Source: Acidobacteriota bacterium (lineage in GTDB: Bacteria; Acidobacteriota; Vicinamibacteria; Vicinamibacterales; SCN-69-37). Taken from it: a stretch of DNA of 64,000 nt. Below the pieces are notes generated by a model, which saw nothing but the letters and a program-made list of their open reading frames with translations, was not told where the DNA came from and made no database searches. Shown in pieces: positions 53,949-62,380 of the stretch (positions are counted from its first letter, which is position 1; every line of letters begins with the position of its first letter). The position numbers were made by a program, and so were the translations under genes. The stretch lies in the NCBI GenBank assembly GCA_947467605.1, contig CANIII010000024.1, positions 16,035 to 80,034 on the forward strand, given 5' to 3'.

Positions 53949-55305
53949 GGGACTGTCCGGATTTTTGTGTGGAGGCTTAGCATGAGGAGTCTCCATGGCC
54001 CGTTCCAAGAAACCGTCTCTGTCTGATCCGCGGTGGGCGCCGGTGCCCGATGCGGTGCTCGATCACTTCGCTCCGCCTGGCATCCTGGAGGCCGCCGACG
54101 TGGAGGCGGCCACGCAGCGGTTCAAGAAAGCGCTGCTGGAGCGGGCGTTGGGCGCCGAGTTGCAGCATCACCTCACGCAGGAAGCGACGACGGCCGCGCC
54201 GGACGCGCCGGCCAATCATCGCAATGGCAGCAGCGCCAAGACGGTGCTGACCGATGACGGCACGGTGCCGTTAGCTATCCCCCGCGATCGCCGTGGCACT
54301 TTCGCGCCGGTGTTGATTCCGAAGCATGCGCGGCGCTTCACGGGCTTCGACGACAAGATCATCGCGCTCTATGCACGCGGGCTGACGGTGCGCGAGATCC
54401 AAGCGTTTCTGTTAGAGATGTACGCGGTGGAGGTGTCGCCGGACTTGATCAGCACCGTGACGGATGCGGTGCTGAGCGAGGTGACCGCGTGGCAGGCGCG
54501 ACCGCTCGAGCCGATGTATCCCGTCGTGTTTTTCGATGCGCTGCGCGTCAAAATCCGCAATGAGTCGGTCGTGGGGACCAAGGCCGTCTATCTCGCGCTC
54601 GGCATATTGCCGGATGGGAGTCGCGACATTCTCGGCGTGTGGATCGAGCAGACCGAAGGCGCGAAGTTCTGGATGAAAGTGTTTGCGGATTTGCAGGCGC
54701 GCGGCTGCCGCGACATCCTGATCGCCGTCACGGATGGCTTGAAAGGCATGAGCGAGGCGCTGGCCGCCGTGTTTCCGGCGACGACGTTGCAGACGTGCAT
54801 CGTGCATCTGCTCCGTCACAGTCTCGACTATGCGTCATGGAAGATGCGCAAGCCGCTGGCCGCCGCGCTCCGGCCGATCTACACCGCGCCGAGCGCCGAG
54901 GCCGCCGCGCGGGCCCTCGACGACTTCGCGGCGGGGCCCTGGGGCGAACGCTTTCCCATGATTGCCGCGTCCTGGCGTCGCGCGTGGACGCAGGTCATTC
55001 CGTTTTTCGCATTTCCGCCCGAAGTCCGTCGCGTGATCTACACCACGAACACACTGGAGAACGTCAACCGACAGGTGCGAAAGACCCTCAAGACCCGTGG
55101 CCATTTTCCCAATGACGACGCGGCCACGAAACTGATCTGGCTCGCGTTACGCAACGTCATGGCCGAGTGGAACCGCGCCGCGCCAACCTGGAAGGCCGCG
55201 ATGACTCAATTCGCGATCCTCTACGAGGACCGCTTCACCGCCCAACAGGCGTAAGATGACCGTCGTCCGTCAACCCGCCTCGCACACAAAATTCCTGACA
55301 GTCCC
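53949..55305. mobile_element. IS256-family insertion sequence
   Basis: Complete element of 1357 bp. Terminal inverted repeats of 23 bases match at 21 positions (53949-53971 against the reverse complement of 55283-55305; both begin GGGACTGTC). It is flanked by 8-base target duplications GAGCGGGT (53941-53948) and GAGCGAGT (55306-55313), one base different, consistent with IS256 target size. It carries one transposase gene and sits inside an octamer array between the convergent ADOP remnant and spermidine-synthase-like gene. Confidence 0.93.
53995..55254 (+). CDS. IS256-family DDE transposase
   Basis: 419-residue mutator-type transposase, full length. DDE residues: Asp in YPVVFFDALRVKIR, Asp in DILIAVTDGLKGMSEAL and Glu in TTNTLENVNRQVRKT, with the C/H pair of the family in TCIVHLLRHSLDYASWK. 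GAGGAG precedes ATG 53995. The frame is intact, so the element may still be active. Confidence 0.95.
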   Translation: MARSKKPSLSDPRWAPVPDAVLDHFAPPGILEAADVEAATQRFKKALLERALGAELQHHLTQEATTAAPDAPANHRNGSSAKTVLTDDGTVPLAIPRDRRGTFAPVLIPKHARRFTGFDDKIIALYARGLTVREIQAFLLEMYAVEVSPDLISTVTDAVLSEVTAWQARPLEPMYPVVFFDALRVKIRNESVVGTKAVYLALGILPDGSRDILGVWIEQTEGAKFWMKVFADLQARGCRDILIAVTDGLKGMSEALAAVFPATTLQTCIVHLLRHSLDYASWKMRKPLAAALRPIYTAPSAEAAARALDDFAAGPWGERFPMIAASWRRAWTQVIPFFAFPPEVRRVIYTTNTLENVNRQVRKTLKTRGHFPNDDAATKLIWLALRNVMAEWNRAAPTWKAAMTQFAILYEDRFTAQQA

Positions 55306-55425
55306 GAGCGAGTGCGCGCCGGAGCACCTGCTGACCTGAGCACCCGCTCACCCGACGCACCTGCTCACCTGCGCACCCGCTATACCCGCTCACCCGCTTA
55401 CCCGCTTACCCGCTTACCCGTTGTT
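55306..55425. repeat. Right half of a palindromic octamer array
   Basis: Inverted copy of the 53873-53948 array: TCACCCGC-type octamers ending CCCGTTGTT, mirroring the start AACAACGGG of the left half. Its outer part encodes the last codons (GKRVSG) and stop of the spermidine-synthase-like gene. Confidence 0.8.
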
Positions 55426-57608
55426 GTTGCCGCTATGAGGTAGCAGCCGCACCCCAGAATCATCGCCGCCTGAAATCCGAACAGCATCGCGACGAAGACG
55501 GTCGTCACTGACCCGATCACCGACAGGATGCCGTTGAGACCCCAGTAGAACGGGGGCGCCGGTAGGGCCCCTTGACCGGTTTTGCGAAGGCCGCTCGGAA
55601 AGGGAATGCCCATCAGCACGCCCATCGGCGCGATGAAGAGCATCGCGACCATCACGCGCATGGGCAGTGACAGGGCCAGGAGTGACGGAACCACGCGCGG
55701 CAACACGAAGGACTCGGCGATGCCGATCACGGCCACGCCGATGCAGGCGGCGGCCGCGGGAATGCGGCCCGTCATCGCGCTGCCGAGACCACCGGCCGCG
55801 AGCAACGTGAACAACAACACCGACAGCGTGAAGATTGGATGACCGACCAGCAGCGTCAGGTTCTGCAGGAGCGAGAGCTCAACCGAGATAAAGCCGAACC
55901 CCAGCGCCGAGAAATAGATGACCGACGACGCGTAGGGCGCCACGGGTTGCCCGGTGGGTTTACCGAGGAACGCAAATAGCAGGAGCAGGCCGAACGATGG
56001 CACGAGCAACCAGGTGAAGAGGCGCTGCGCGATGCCACCAGGCATCCCCCACGGTCGCTCGGTCGCGAAGTAGAACGGGCTGTCGTCAAACACCGGCCCC
56101 ACAAAATTCGCCGACTCCGCCTCATACGCCGCCATCGTCTTACGCCCACTCAAGAGATCGTCGTAGGGCGCGGGCGCTTCGCCCGGCAGGATCATGGGAT
56201 TGGCGAGCGTCCAGTCGTTCTTAATCGCGGCCAATTCCGTCGTGTCGAAGGGGCGCTTGCGCAGCATGAAGAGCATCTGCGACGGATCAACGGCCGCGCG
56301 CGCGCTCCCGCGCTTTTCCATGAGCACGGCGACGCGTTTAGCGGCTTCCGTCGCGCCGAGCACCGCGACGGAGTTCGAGACAAGGCGCGGCACGTCAAGA
56401 TCCCAGCGCAGGATGACCAGCACACCATCCGGCGTGAGGTGATCGTAGTAATCCTTGAACGCCTGCGATGTGTAGAGATAGTTCTCTGAGAGCGACAACC
56501 CGCCAGACGCCACCGAGGCCCAGGAATCCACAAACCCGAGGAAGATGACGTCGAACTTGCGATCGGTACGGCTGATGAAGTTGCGGCCCTCACTCTGGAT
56601 GATTTCAACATCCGGCCGCGAGTAGATGTTGCCGGCACGCGCGCCGTAGTGACGCACGAACTGAATCATCAGCGGGTTAAGCTCAACTGCCGTGACCTTG
56701 CGCTGTCCTGAGGCGAGCGCGGCCAGCACGTCAGAGCCGCCGCCCGGACCAATGACGAGCGTCTCGCCTTTCGGTGTGAGCTTGAACGGCAGCGCGCGAT
56801 ACGAGTCGCGCAAGTCCGTAGCGTGGTCAATCTGGCCGTCCCACGGATAGATGCTCGTCCAGGCGTCCGAGTCGATGTAGAGGCGCGCGACATAGGGCGG
56901 CGGGATGGGCTCCACGGCAGAAATGCGCGAATAGGCGTTCCAGCCTTCCTGCGTCACCTTCGCGCCCGGATTCGCGTCGAGGTCTTTGCGCATCGCCTTG
57001 ACGGTGCCGGGGATCACGCGCATCAACTGAGTCGTGCCGTTGGTCAGTGCCGCGATGGCCAGCACGATCGCGCCGATCGATGAGATCAACCGCAAGGGCT
57101 TCGAGAGATATGCAGCCGCAATCATCGGCGCGACAGCAGCCAGCAGCAACGTCGCTTCGCCGCCAAGGCGCTGCAGGAAGAACGTCACCGCGAGCGCACC
57201 GAGCGATGCCCCGAGGAGGTCCGCGAAATACAGCGACCCGGATTCCGCGCGGTTCAGATCAAACACCATCGAGAGCGCGATGCCCGCGAGCAGAAACGGC
57301 ACGAGCGGCGCGAGGAAATACAGGGACAAGCGCTCGATCTCGAACGGATACCGCACGAGCACCCACAGCACGACGGGAATCGCGAACGCGTAGAGCACGC
57401 TGAAGAGTGCGGCCTTCTCGGTGGACGACGGCATCGGCTTCTTCAGCAAATGCACTGTCATGCCGCCGAGCCCCCACCCGAGCAGCGCGACCGAAATCGC
57501 GACGAAGGCGAAGTGATACCAGATGGTGGCGGAGTAGATGCGGGTCAGACCGATTTCAAAGACAAGACCCGAGAAGGTAATCAAAAAAACGGCGGCGCGT
57601 TGACGCAT
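55398..57608 (-). CDS. Membrane-embedded spermidine synthase-like methyltransferase-fold protein
   Basis: 736 residues. Hydrophobic segments at the N-terminus (RAAVFLITFSGLVFEIGLTRIYSAT..., about 200 residues) and C-terminus enclose a Rossmann spermidine-synthase-like domain: GETLVIGPGGGSDVLAAL, VTAVELNPLMIQFVRHYGA, NEYLYTSQAF-like (actual: SENYLYTSQAFKDYYDHL). This architecture (polytopic spermidine synthase) occurs in Acidobacteriota and other phyla; the substrate is unknown. The last six codons lie in the octamer repeat. Convergent with the ADOP remnant across the array and IS. Confidence 0.85.
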   Translation of the reverse strand: MRQRAAVFLITFSGLVFEIGLTRIYSATIWYHFAFVAISVALLGWGLGGMTVHLLKKPMPSSTEKAALFSVLYAFAIPVVLWVLVRYPFEIERLSLYFLAPLVPFLLAGIALSMVFDLNRAESGSLYFADLLGASLGALAVTFFLQRLGGEATLLLAAVAPMIAAAYLSKPLRLISSIGAIVLAIAALTNGTTQLMRVIPGTVKAMRKDLDANPGAKVTQEGWNAYSRISAVEPIPPPYVARLYIDSDAWTSIYPWDGQIDHATDLRDSYRALPFKLTPKGETLVIGPGGGSDVLAALASGQRKVTAVELNPLMIQFVRHYGARAGNIYSRPDVEIIQSEGRNFISRTDRKFDVIFLGFVDSWASVASGGLSLSENYLYTSQAFKDYYDHLTPDGVLVILRWDLDVPRLVSNSVAVLGATEAAKRVAVLMEKRGSARAAVDPSQMLFMLRKRPFDTTELAAIKNDWTLANPMILPGEAPAPYDDLLSGRKTMAAYEAESANFVGPVFDDSPFYFATERPWGMPGGIAQRLFTWLLVPSFGLLLLFAFLGKPTGQPVAPYASSVIYFSALGFGFISVELSLLQNLTLLVGHPIFTLSVLLFTLLAAGGLGSAMTGRIPAAAACIGVAVIGIAESFVLPRVVPSLLALSLPMRVMVAMLFIAPMGVLMGIPFPSGLRKTGQGALPAPPFYWGLNGILSVIGSVTTVFVAMLFGFQAAMILGCGCYLIAATTTGKRVSG

Positions 57609-57640
57609 GCGCCGCCATTCTATCGGTATTCCGCCGGGGT

Positions 57641-58699
57641 TCAGCGGATGTAGGGGATCGTGCCCTGATACGGGATGACCTGTCCGGCCACGACCGTGAT
57701 GTCGAACTCGAGCGCGCGATCGTCGTTCAGTGCCAGCTCGATGTGATGACGGCCTGCGACGAGCGTGAGCGGCGGGTCGTAGGACGTGTAGTCCGACACC
57801 GGGCCCATGTATTCGCCATCCACCCAGAGATCCGCATCGCGCGGCTCGACGTCGAAGCTCACACCGCCGTACGGCATCGAGGGGCGCGTGTAGCTCTTCG
57901 AGCCGACCACATACGGGTCATACCAGGTCGGGAACATCACCGGATAGCCCATCGTCAGGCCAACGCTGAGGCGCGAATACGGCCGGAACGAGAACCACGA
58001 GCTCGAGAAGCGGGTGTAGTTACGCGGCGCGATGTAGATGCGCGAGCTGCCGTAGCGGTAGTCGTCGTAGCGATACGACGACGAGTAGCCATACCGCGGC
58101 GTGTAGCGCTGGCTGTAGCGGCCATCGCGACCCGACCCGAGCAGCGCGCCGAGGAAACCGCCGATACCGCCTGAGCGATTGTCGTAGCGATCGTCGCGGC
58201 CGTTGCGATTCAGATCCACGTAGCGATCGCGCGGCGCGGGAATCGCCTGCCGCTGCGGCACCGATCGGCTGTCGTAGCGGCTGTCGTTGTTGCTACGGCT
58301 GTCATTGCTGCGGCCGCTTGAGAACGTCCGGCTGTCGTTACCGCGAGCGGTGCTGCGGCTGTCGTTGCTGCGCACATCGTTGTTCCGGCTGCTGTTGTTG
58401 CGCGAGTCGTTACGTGACGTCGACGGCGCAGACTGTTGCGGCCGAGACGGTGCAGACTGCTGGGGTCGCGACGGTGCGGCCGACTCGCGACGCTGGCTCT
58501 GGCTCTGTGAACTGCCGCGGTCAGACTGCGTCGACTGGCCGCTATCTTTGCCGGAGCTCTGTCCCCCGCCGGACGACCCGCGGGACGGCGGCGCCGAGCG
58601 CTGACGCTCCTGACCCGCACTCGCCTGGCCGGCAACGGCAAGCATGCCCACCATGACCACTGAAGCTGCAAGCACCGGGGAACTCAAGAAACGTCGCAT
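57641..58699 (-). CDS. Secreted low-complexity protein with C-terminal PEGA domain
   Basis: 352 residues: signal peptide (RRFLSSPVLAASVVMVGML), a long Ser/Arg/Gln/Asn/Asp-rich disordered region (SRNDSRNNSSRNNDVRSN), a Tyr/Arg/Gly-rich middle, then a PEGA-like module (GGVSFDVEPRDADLWVDGEYMG...AGRHHIELA) at about residues 275-345. PEGA domains are surface modules often found with S-layer or receptor proteins. GGAGG lies 6 bases before ATG 58699. Function unknown. Confidence 0.75.
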   Translation of the reverse strand: MRRFLSSPVLAASVVMVGMLAVAGQASAGQERQRSAPPSRGSSGGGQSSGKDSGQSTQSDRGSSQSQSQRRESAAPSRPQQSAPSRPQQSAPSTSRNDSRNNSSRNNDVRSNDSRSTARGNDSRTFSSGRSNDSRSNNDSRYDSRSVPQRQAIPAPRDRYVDLNRNGRDDRYDNRSGGIGGFLGALLGSGRDGRYSQRYTPRYGYSSSYRYDDYRYGSSRIYIAPRNYTRFSSSWFSFRPYSRLSVGLTMGYPVMFPTWYDPYVVGSKSYTRPSMPYGGVSFDVEPRDADLWVDGEYMGPVSDYTSYDPPLTLVAGRHHIELALNDDRALEFDITVVAGQVIPYQGTIPYIR

Positions 58700-58788
58700 A
58701 CGAAACCTCCGCAGACTGATAGAGCAAGGAGGGTGCCAACCCCTCCGTCCTGACAAATGACCTGTTCTGAGGTCAGTCCGTCACGTGG

Positions 58789-61515
58789 TCACTTCCTCGG
58801 ATCTGGCTTCACGGTCAGCGTCTGGGTGTACGTCTGTCCGTTCACGGTCAACCGAACACCGAACGTCCCGACGAGCGGCCCCGCCGTCGCGCCCCGGCCA
58901 CCGCCAGCCGCAGCGCCGGCCGCACCCGCACCGCCACCGCGACGGCCACCGCCGCCGGCCGCGCGCAAATCCCACGTCACGCGATGCATCCCGGCACTCG
59001 TGGCCAGCGGCTCGAGCACCGTGCGCCACAAGATCGTGATCGTCTGATTCGTTTCGCTGGCCGGCGTCCCGGTGCTCGCGTATGTGCGAATCACGGCACC
59101 CGACCCGTCCAGAATGTCGACCATCACGGGCCCCGTCGCCGCGTTCTTCAAGTAGTAGTCGATCACCGCGCCGTTCGGCGCGTTGTCCGCCAGCGGCTCA
59201 TCCTTTTGTAGCGGTGTGCCGTTGTCGGTGGCGGGCGGCAGGTTGAACACGTCTGCCGGTTTAAAGAGGTGCGCGTTCGCGTCCATGACCGCGTCGTTGA
59301 TCTGCCGCAGGGCGCTGATGTCATCGATCACCCAAAAGCCGCGTCCATGCGTAGCCACGATCAGATCGTTGTCCTTGATGGCGAGATCGCGCATCGACGT
59401 CACCGGCAAATTCAACTGCAAAGACTGCCAGTGATCGCCATCATCAAACGACACGTAGACGGCGCGTTCCGTGCCGGCGAACAGCAGGCCGGGCCGCGTG
59501 GGATCCTCTTTGATCGTCTGCGCGTAGACACCCGGCGCGAGCCCGGCCGTAATCTTCTGCCACGTCTTTCCGGCATCGCGGGTGCGATACAGATACGGCT
59601 CGAAGTCTTCGAGTTGATGCCGCTCGGCCGCCGCATACGCGACGCGATAGTCGGCGTGTGAGGCCTCGATCATGGTGACCTTGGTCCACGCCGACATGCC
59701 CGTGGGCGTGACGTTCGCCCACGTCTTGCCGTCATCCATCGTCATTTGCACATAGCCGTCGTCGGTGCCTGCCCAGAGCATCGGCTTGAGGACCGGCGAT
59801 GGCGCCAGTGTGTAGACCACACCGAGACGCTTGCCCGCATTCGGCGCCTTGTCGGCGGCCGCAGCGGCGTCAAGCGTCGGCGGCACACCGGGATCTTCGC
59901 GCGTCAGATCGGCACTGATCTGTGCCCACGTCTGGCCGCCGTCCGTCGTCTTGTACACGAATTGATTCGCGAAGTAGAGCGCGTGCGGATCCGCCTTCGA
60001 GAACACCAACGGCTGCGTCCAGGCATGACGCGCGGGTTCCGTCATGTTGCGCTCTGGCGACACGTTGCCCGTTTCACCGGTCGCCACGTTGCACCACTCC
60101 ACCATGCCGCCAAACAGAATGTCGGGCCGCAGCGGATCGGGCGCGGTATATCCGCTTTCGCCGCCCGCGCACGCCGGCTCCCAATCGCGCATGTTCAGGC
60201 TTTGCCCATTGCCGCGCACGCGCACACGCACCGCGCCGCTATCCTGCTGTGCACCGGTCAGCCAATAGGGGAAGTGCGCGTCCACCGCCACATGGTAGAT
60301 CTGCGCAATCGAATTGTTGATCCACGAACTCCACTCCGGCGTTTCGTCTGAGGCCGTCACGGTCACAATCGCACCCTGATCGCTCGCGAGAATCGCGATG
60401 TTCGAATCCACTGGCGAGATCCACATCTGGTGATAGTCGTCGCCGCCCGGTGATCCGCGCACCGCCCACTTGGTCCACGTCGCGCCGGCATCCTTCGACC
60501 GCTGCACGCCGACGTTCGGCACGAACACGATGTCGGCATTCTTCGGATCCACCGCCACCTTTTCGAAATACCATCCGCGGCCCCACAGTCGGCTGTCGCC
60601 ACTCGCCTTCACCCACGTCGTGCCGGCATCGTCACTGCGAAACAGGCCGCCCTCTTTCGCGTCGATCACGGCGTACAGGCGCCGCGGGTTGCTCGGAGCA
60701 ATCGCCAGACCGCTGCGGCCAAAGCCGTCAGTCGGCAGCGCTGACGTCATCGGCTTCCATGTCGTGCCGCCATCAGTTGATTTGTACAGACCACCACCCG
60801 GCCCATTCGACGGCGCATAGATGAACCACGGCGGACGACGGGTGTTCCAGAGACTCGCGTAGACGTTGAGTGGATTGACCGGATCGATCACCACATCGAC
60901 GGCGCCCGTGTTCTCGTCCTTGAAGAGGACCTTGTCCCAGGTCTTGCCGCCGTCCTTCGACCGGAAGACGCCCCGGTCGTTGTTGGGGCCGTAGAAGTGA
61001 CCAATCGCGGCGACGAAAACAATGTTGGGATTCTTCGGATCCACCGCGACGCGTGCGATGTGCTGCGTGTCGTCGAGACCCTGATGCGTCCACGTGGCGC
61101 CGCCATCAATGCTTTTGTAGACGCCGTTGCCGTACGACACCGAATCGCGCAGCGTGCTTTCACCGGATCCGACATAGACGACGTCGCCGTTGGATGGCGC
61201 GACGGCGATCGCGCCGATCGATGACACAGGCTGGGCGTCGAATATCGCCTTCCACGTGCGGCCGGCGTTGCGTGTCTTCCACACGCCGCCACCGACCGAT
61301 CCAAGGTAGAACTCATTCGGCCGCCCGGGCACGCCCGCGACGGCATCCACGCGGCCGGCCCTGAACGGACCGACCGATCGCCAGCGCAGGCCCGAGTACA
61401 AGCTCGGATTCACGGTGCCTTGTTTCGCAGACACGGTCGGCAGAGACACAAACGCCGCCATCGCGGCGGCGGCGATTGCCAGAACGGTAAGCAGGACAGG
61501 GCGACGCGGCATCAT
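58789..61515 (-). CDS. BNR/sortilin-like beta-propeller exported protein
   Basis: About 908 residues. A signal-like N-terminus precedes repeated sialidase/BNR blades (SxDxGxxW: TRNAGRTWKAIF, SIDGGATWTHQG, SKDGGKTWDKVL, STDGGTTWKPMT, SDDAGTTWVKAS), a sortilin-VPS10-like propeller. The last part has an FnIII-like region and a Gly/Ala/Arg-rich segment (GGGGRRGGGAGAAG). It may bind glycans or proteins; no catalytic residues are evident. ATGs at 61515 and 61512 are both possible. Confidence 0.88.
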   Translation of the reverse strand: MMPRRPVLLTVLAIAAAAMAAFVSLPTVSAKQGTVNPSLYSGLRWRSVGPFRAGRVDAVAGVPGRPNEFYLGSVGGGVWKTRNAGRTWKAIFDAQPVSSIGAIAVAPSNGDVVYVGSGESTLRDSVSYGNGVYKSIDGGATWTHQGLDDTQHIARVAVDPKNPNIVFVAAIGHFYGPNNDRGVFRSKDGGKTWDKVLFKDENTGAVDVVIDPVNPLNVYASLWNTRRPPWFIYAPSNGPGGGLYKSTDGGTTWKPMTSALPTDGFGRSGLAIAPSNPRRLYAVIDAKEGGLFRSDDAGTTWVKASGDSRLWGRGWYFEKVAVDPKNADIVFVPNVGVQRSKDAGATWTKWAVRGSPGGDDYHQMWISPVDSNIAILASDQGAIVTVTASDETPEWSSWINNSIAQIYHVAVDAHFPYWLTGAQQDSGAVRVRVRGNGQSLNMRDWEPACAGGESGYTAPDPLRPDILFGGMVEWCNVATGETGNVSPERNMTEPARHAWTQPLVFSKADPHALYFANQFVYKTTDGGQTWAQISADLTREDPGVPPTLDAAAAADKAPNAGKRLGVVYTLAPSPVLKPMLWAGTDDGYVQMTMDDGKTWANVTPTGMSAWTKVTMIEASHADYRVAYAAAERHQLEDFEPYLYRTRDAGKTWQKITAGLAPGVYAQTIKEDPTRPGLLFAGTERAVYVSFDDGDHWQSLQLNLPVTSMRDLAIKDNDLIVATHGRGFWVIDDISALRQINDAVMDANAHLFKPADVFNLPPATDNGTPLQKDEPLADNAPNGAVIDYYLKNAATGPVMVDILDGSGAVIRTYASTGTPASETNQTITILWRTVLEPLATSAGMHRVTWDLRAAGGGGRRGGGAGAAGAAAGGGRGATAGPLVGTFGVRLTVNGQTYTQTLTVKPDPRK

Positions 61516-61563
61516 GCCGCGAGGATAACTCAGTTACTGCCGTCGATCGTTAGTCGGCCCGAC

Positions 61564-61986
61564 TCACGCGTCGACGCCCAACCAGGCCGCGGCTTCAGCG
61601 GGAGCCAGCACCCGAACGGGCGACTTGGCAAAATCCTTGGTATTGCTCGTGATGATCGCCCCGCATTTCGCTCGCTGCGCCGCCGCAGCGGTCACGGCAT
61701 CTTCAAAATCTGCCCAGCCGAACGCGGCGGCGGTCTGCAGCACGCCTTCATCGACCATCGCGACGCTGAACACGGACAGGAGCGATTCGGTCGTGTCTCT
61801 GGCCAGGTGTGGGCCGACCGCGCGCTCGTTGAGGTAGTGAATCGTTGTCACCGCGTGCGCCGACAGGAAGCCGAGCGCGCGACCCTCTTCGACCGCGCTC
61901 CAGACGGCAGACGCTGCCGCCGCATGCGGACGTCGATCTAGCAACACATCGAGAATCAGATTGACGTCGATCAGGACCCGGTTCAT
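61564..61986 (-). CDS. PIN-domain toxin of second TA pair
   Basis: 140-residue PIN-domain RNase: Asp in MNRVLIDVNLILDVLLDRR, Asp in GWADFEDAVTAAAAQ, and Asp in TSNTKDFAKS. The ATG overlaps the antitoxin stop (ATGA). Similar in role to the first toxin but a different subfamily. Confidence 0.88.
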   Translation of the reverse strand: MNRVLIDVNLILDVLLDRRPHAAAASAVWSAVEEGRALGFLSAHAVTTIHYLNERAVGPHLARDTTESLLSVFSVAMVDEGVLQTAAAFGWADFEDAVTAAAAQRAKCGAIITSNTKDFAKSPVRVLAPAEAAAWLGVDA

Positions 61987-62225
61987 AGGTACTTACGCTC
62001 CAGGTGCTTCCGGTAGTCTTCCACGGAGAGCTTCTTGCCCTTTAGCGAGCCCCGCAGCTTCGCAAGCACAGGCGGCGTCGCCCGCGTGCCCGCATCGTGA
62101 CCTCCGCCCGACACCATGTGCAGCATCGTCTCGACCAGCCGAGACACCGACGTGCCCCGCGACTCGGCATAGCGCTTGGCCCTGACGACGACCCCCGAAT
62201 CCACACTCAGCGTCAACTTCTGCAT
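61983..62225 (-). CDS. DUF6364 antitoxin of second TA pair
   Basis: 80 residues: MQKLTLSVDSGVVVRAKRYAE, the RHH-like N-terminus of the DUF6364 group, and a basic C-terminal (KGKKLSVEDYRKHLERKYL) for toxin binding. It overlaps the toxin gene by ATGA. Twin palindromes lie over its start codon. Confidence 0.85.
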   Translation of the reverse strand: MQKLTLSVDSGVVVRAKRYAESRGTSVSRLVETMLHMVSGGGHDAGTRATPPVLAKLRGSLKGKKLSVEDYRKHLERKYL

Positions 62226-62254
62226 ACGTATAGAAATACCGTCGTCATACGTAT
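62224..62254. promoter_or_regulatory. Twin ATACGTAT operators of second TA pair
   Basis: Two copies of the perfect 8-base palindrome ATACGTAT (62224-62231 and 62247-62254), 23 bases apart centre to centre, about two helical turns. The first overlaps the antitoxin start codon. This spacing suits cooperative binding of antitoxin dimers on one DNA face. Confidence 0.7.
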
Positions 62255-62263
62255 CCAGTCAAG

Positions 62264-62298
62264 AACGAAAAAAAGAAGGCGCCGAAGTTCTCGGCGCC
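62264..62298 (-). terminator. Intrinsic terminator of the M14-like gene
   Basis: 8-base stem GGCGCCGA / TCGGCGCC (62278-62298) around AGTTC. On the minus strand it is followed by a T-rich run (CTTCTTTTTTTCGTTC), the classical Rho-independent arrangement, before the TA operator. Confidence 0.8.
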
Positions 62299-62322
62299 CG
62301 CTCCTGCTTCCGATGGAGCGCA

Positions 62323-62366
62323 GGGCCTTCAGGCCCAGCGTGTTGGCCGGACCTGAAGGTCCGGCC
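62323..62366. repeat. REPIN-like inverted hairpin pair
   Basis: Two hairpins: GGGCC-TTCA-GGCCC (62323-62336) and GGCCGGACC-TGAA-GGTCCGGCC (62345-62366), with inverted loops TTCA and TGAA. They lie between the M14-like gene stop and its terminator. The second stem carries compensatory changes (GGACC/GGTCC) that keep pairing. Confidence 0.75.
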
Positions 62367-62380
62367 CTCCCCCCATTCGC

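Noticed and set aside
53873..55425. CRISPR array from the octamer repeats
   Set aside because: Units are 8 bases, contiguous, degenerate and without spacers; no cas genes nearby.
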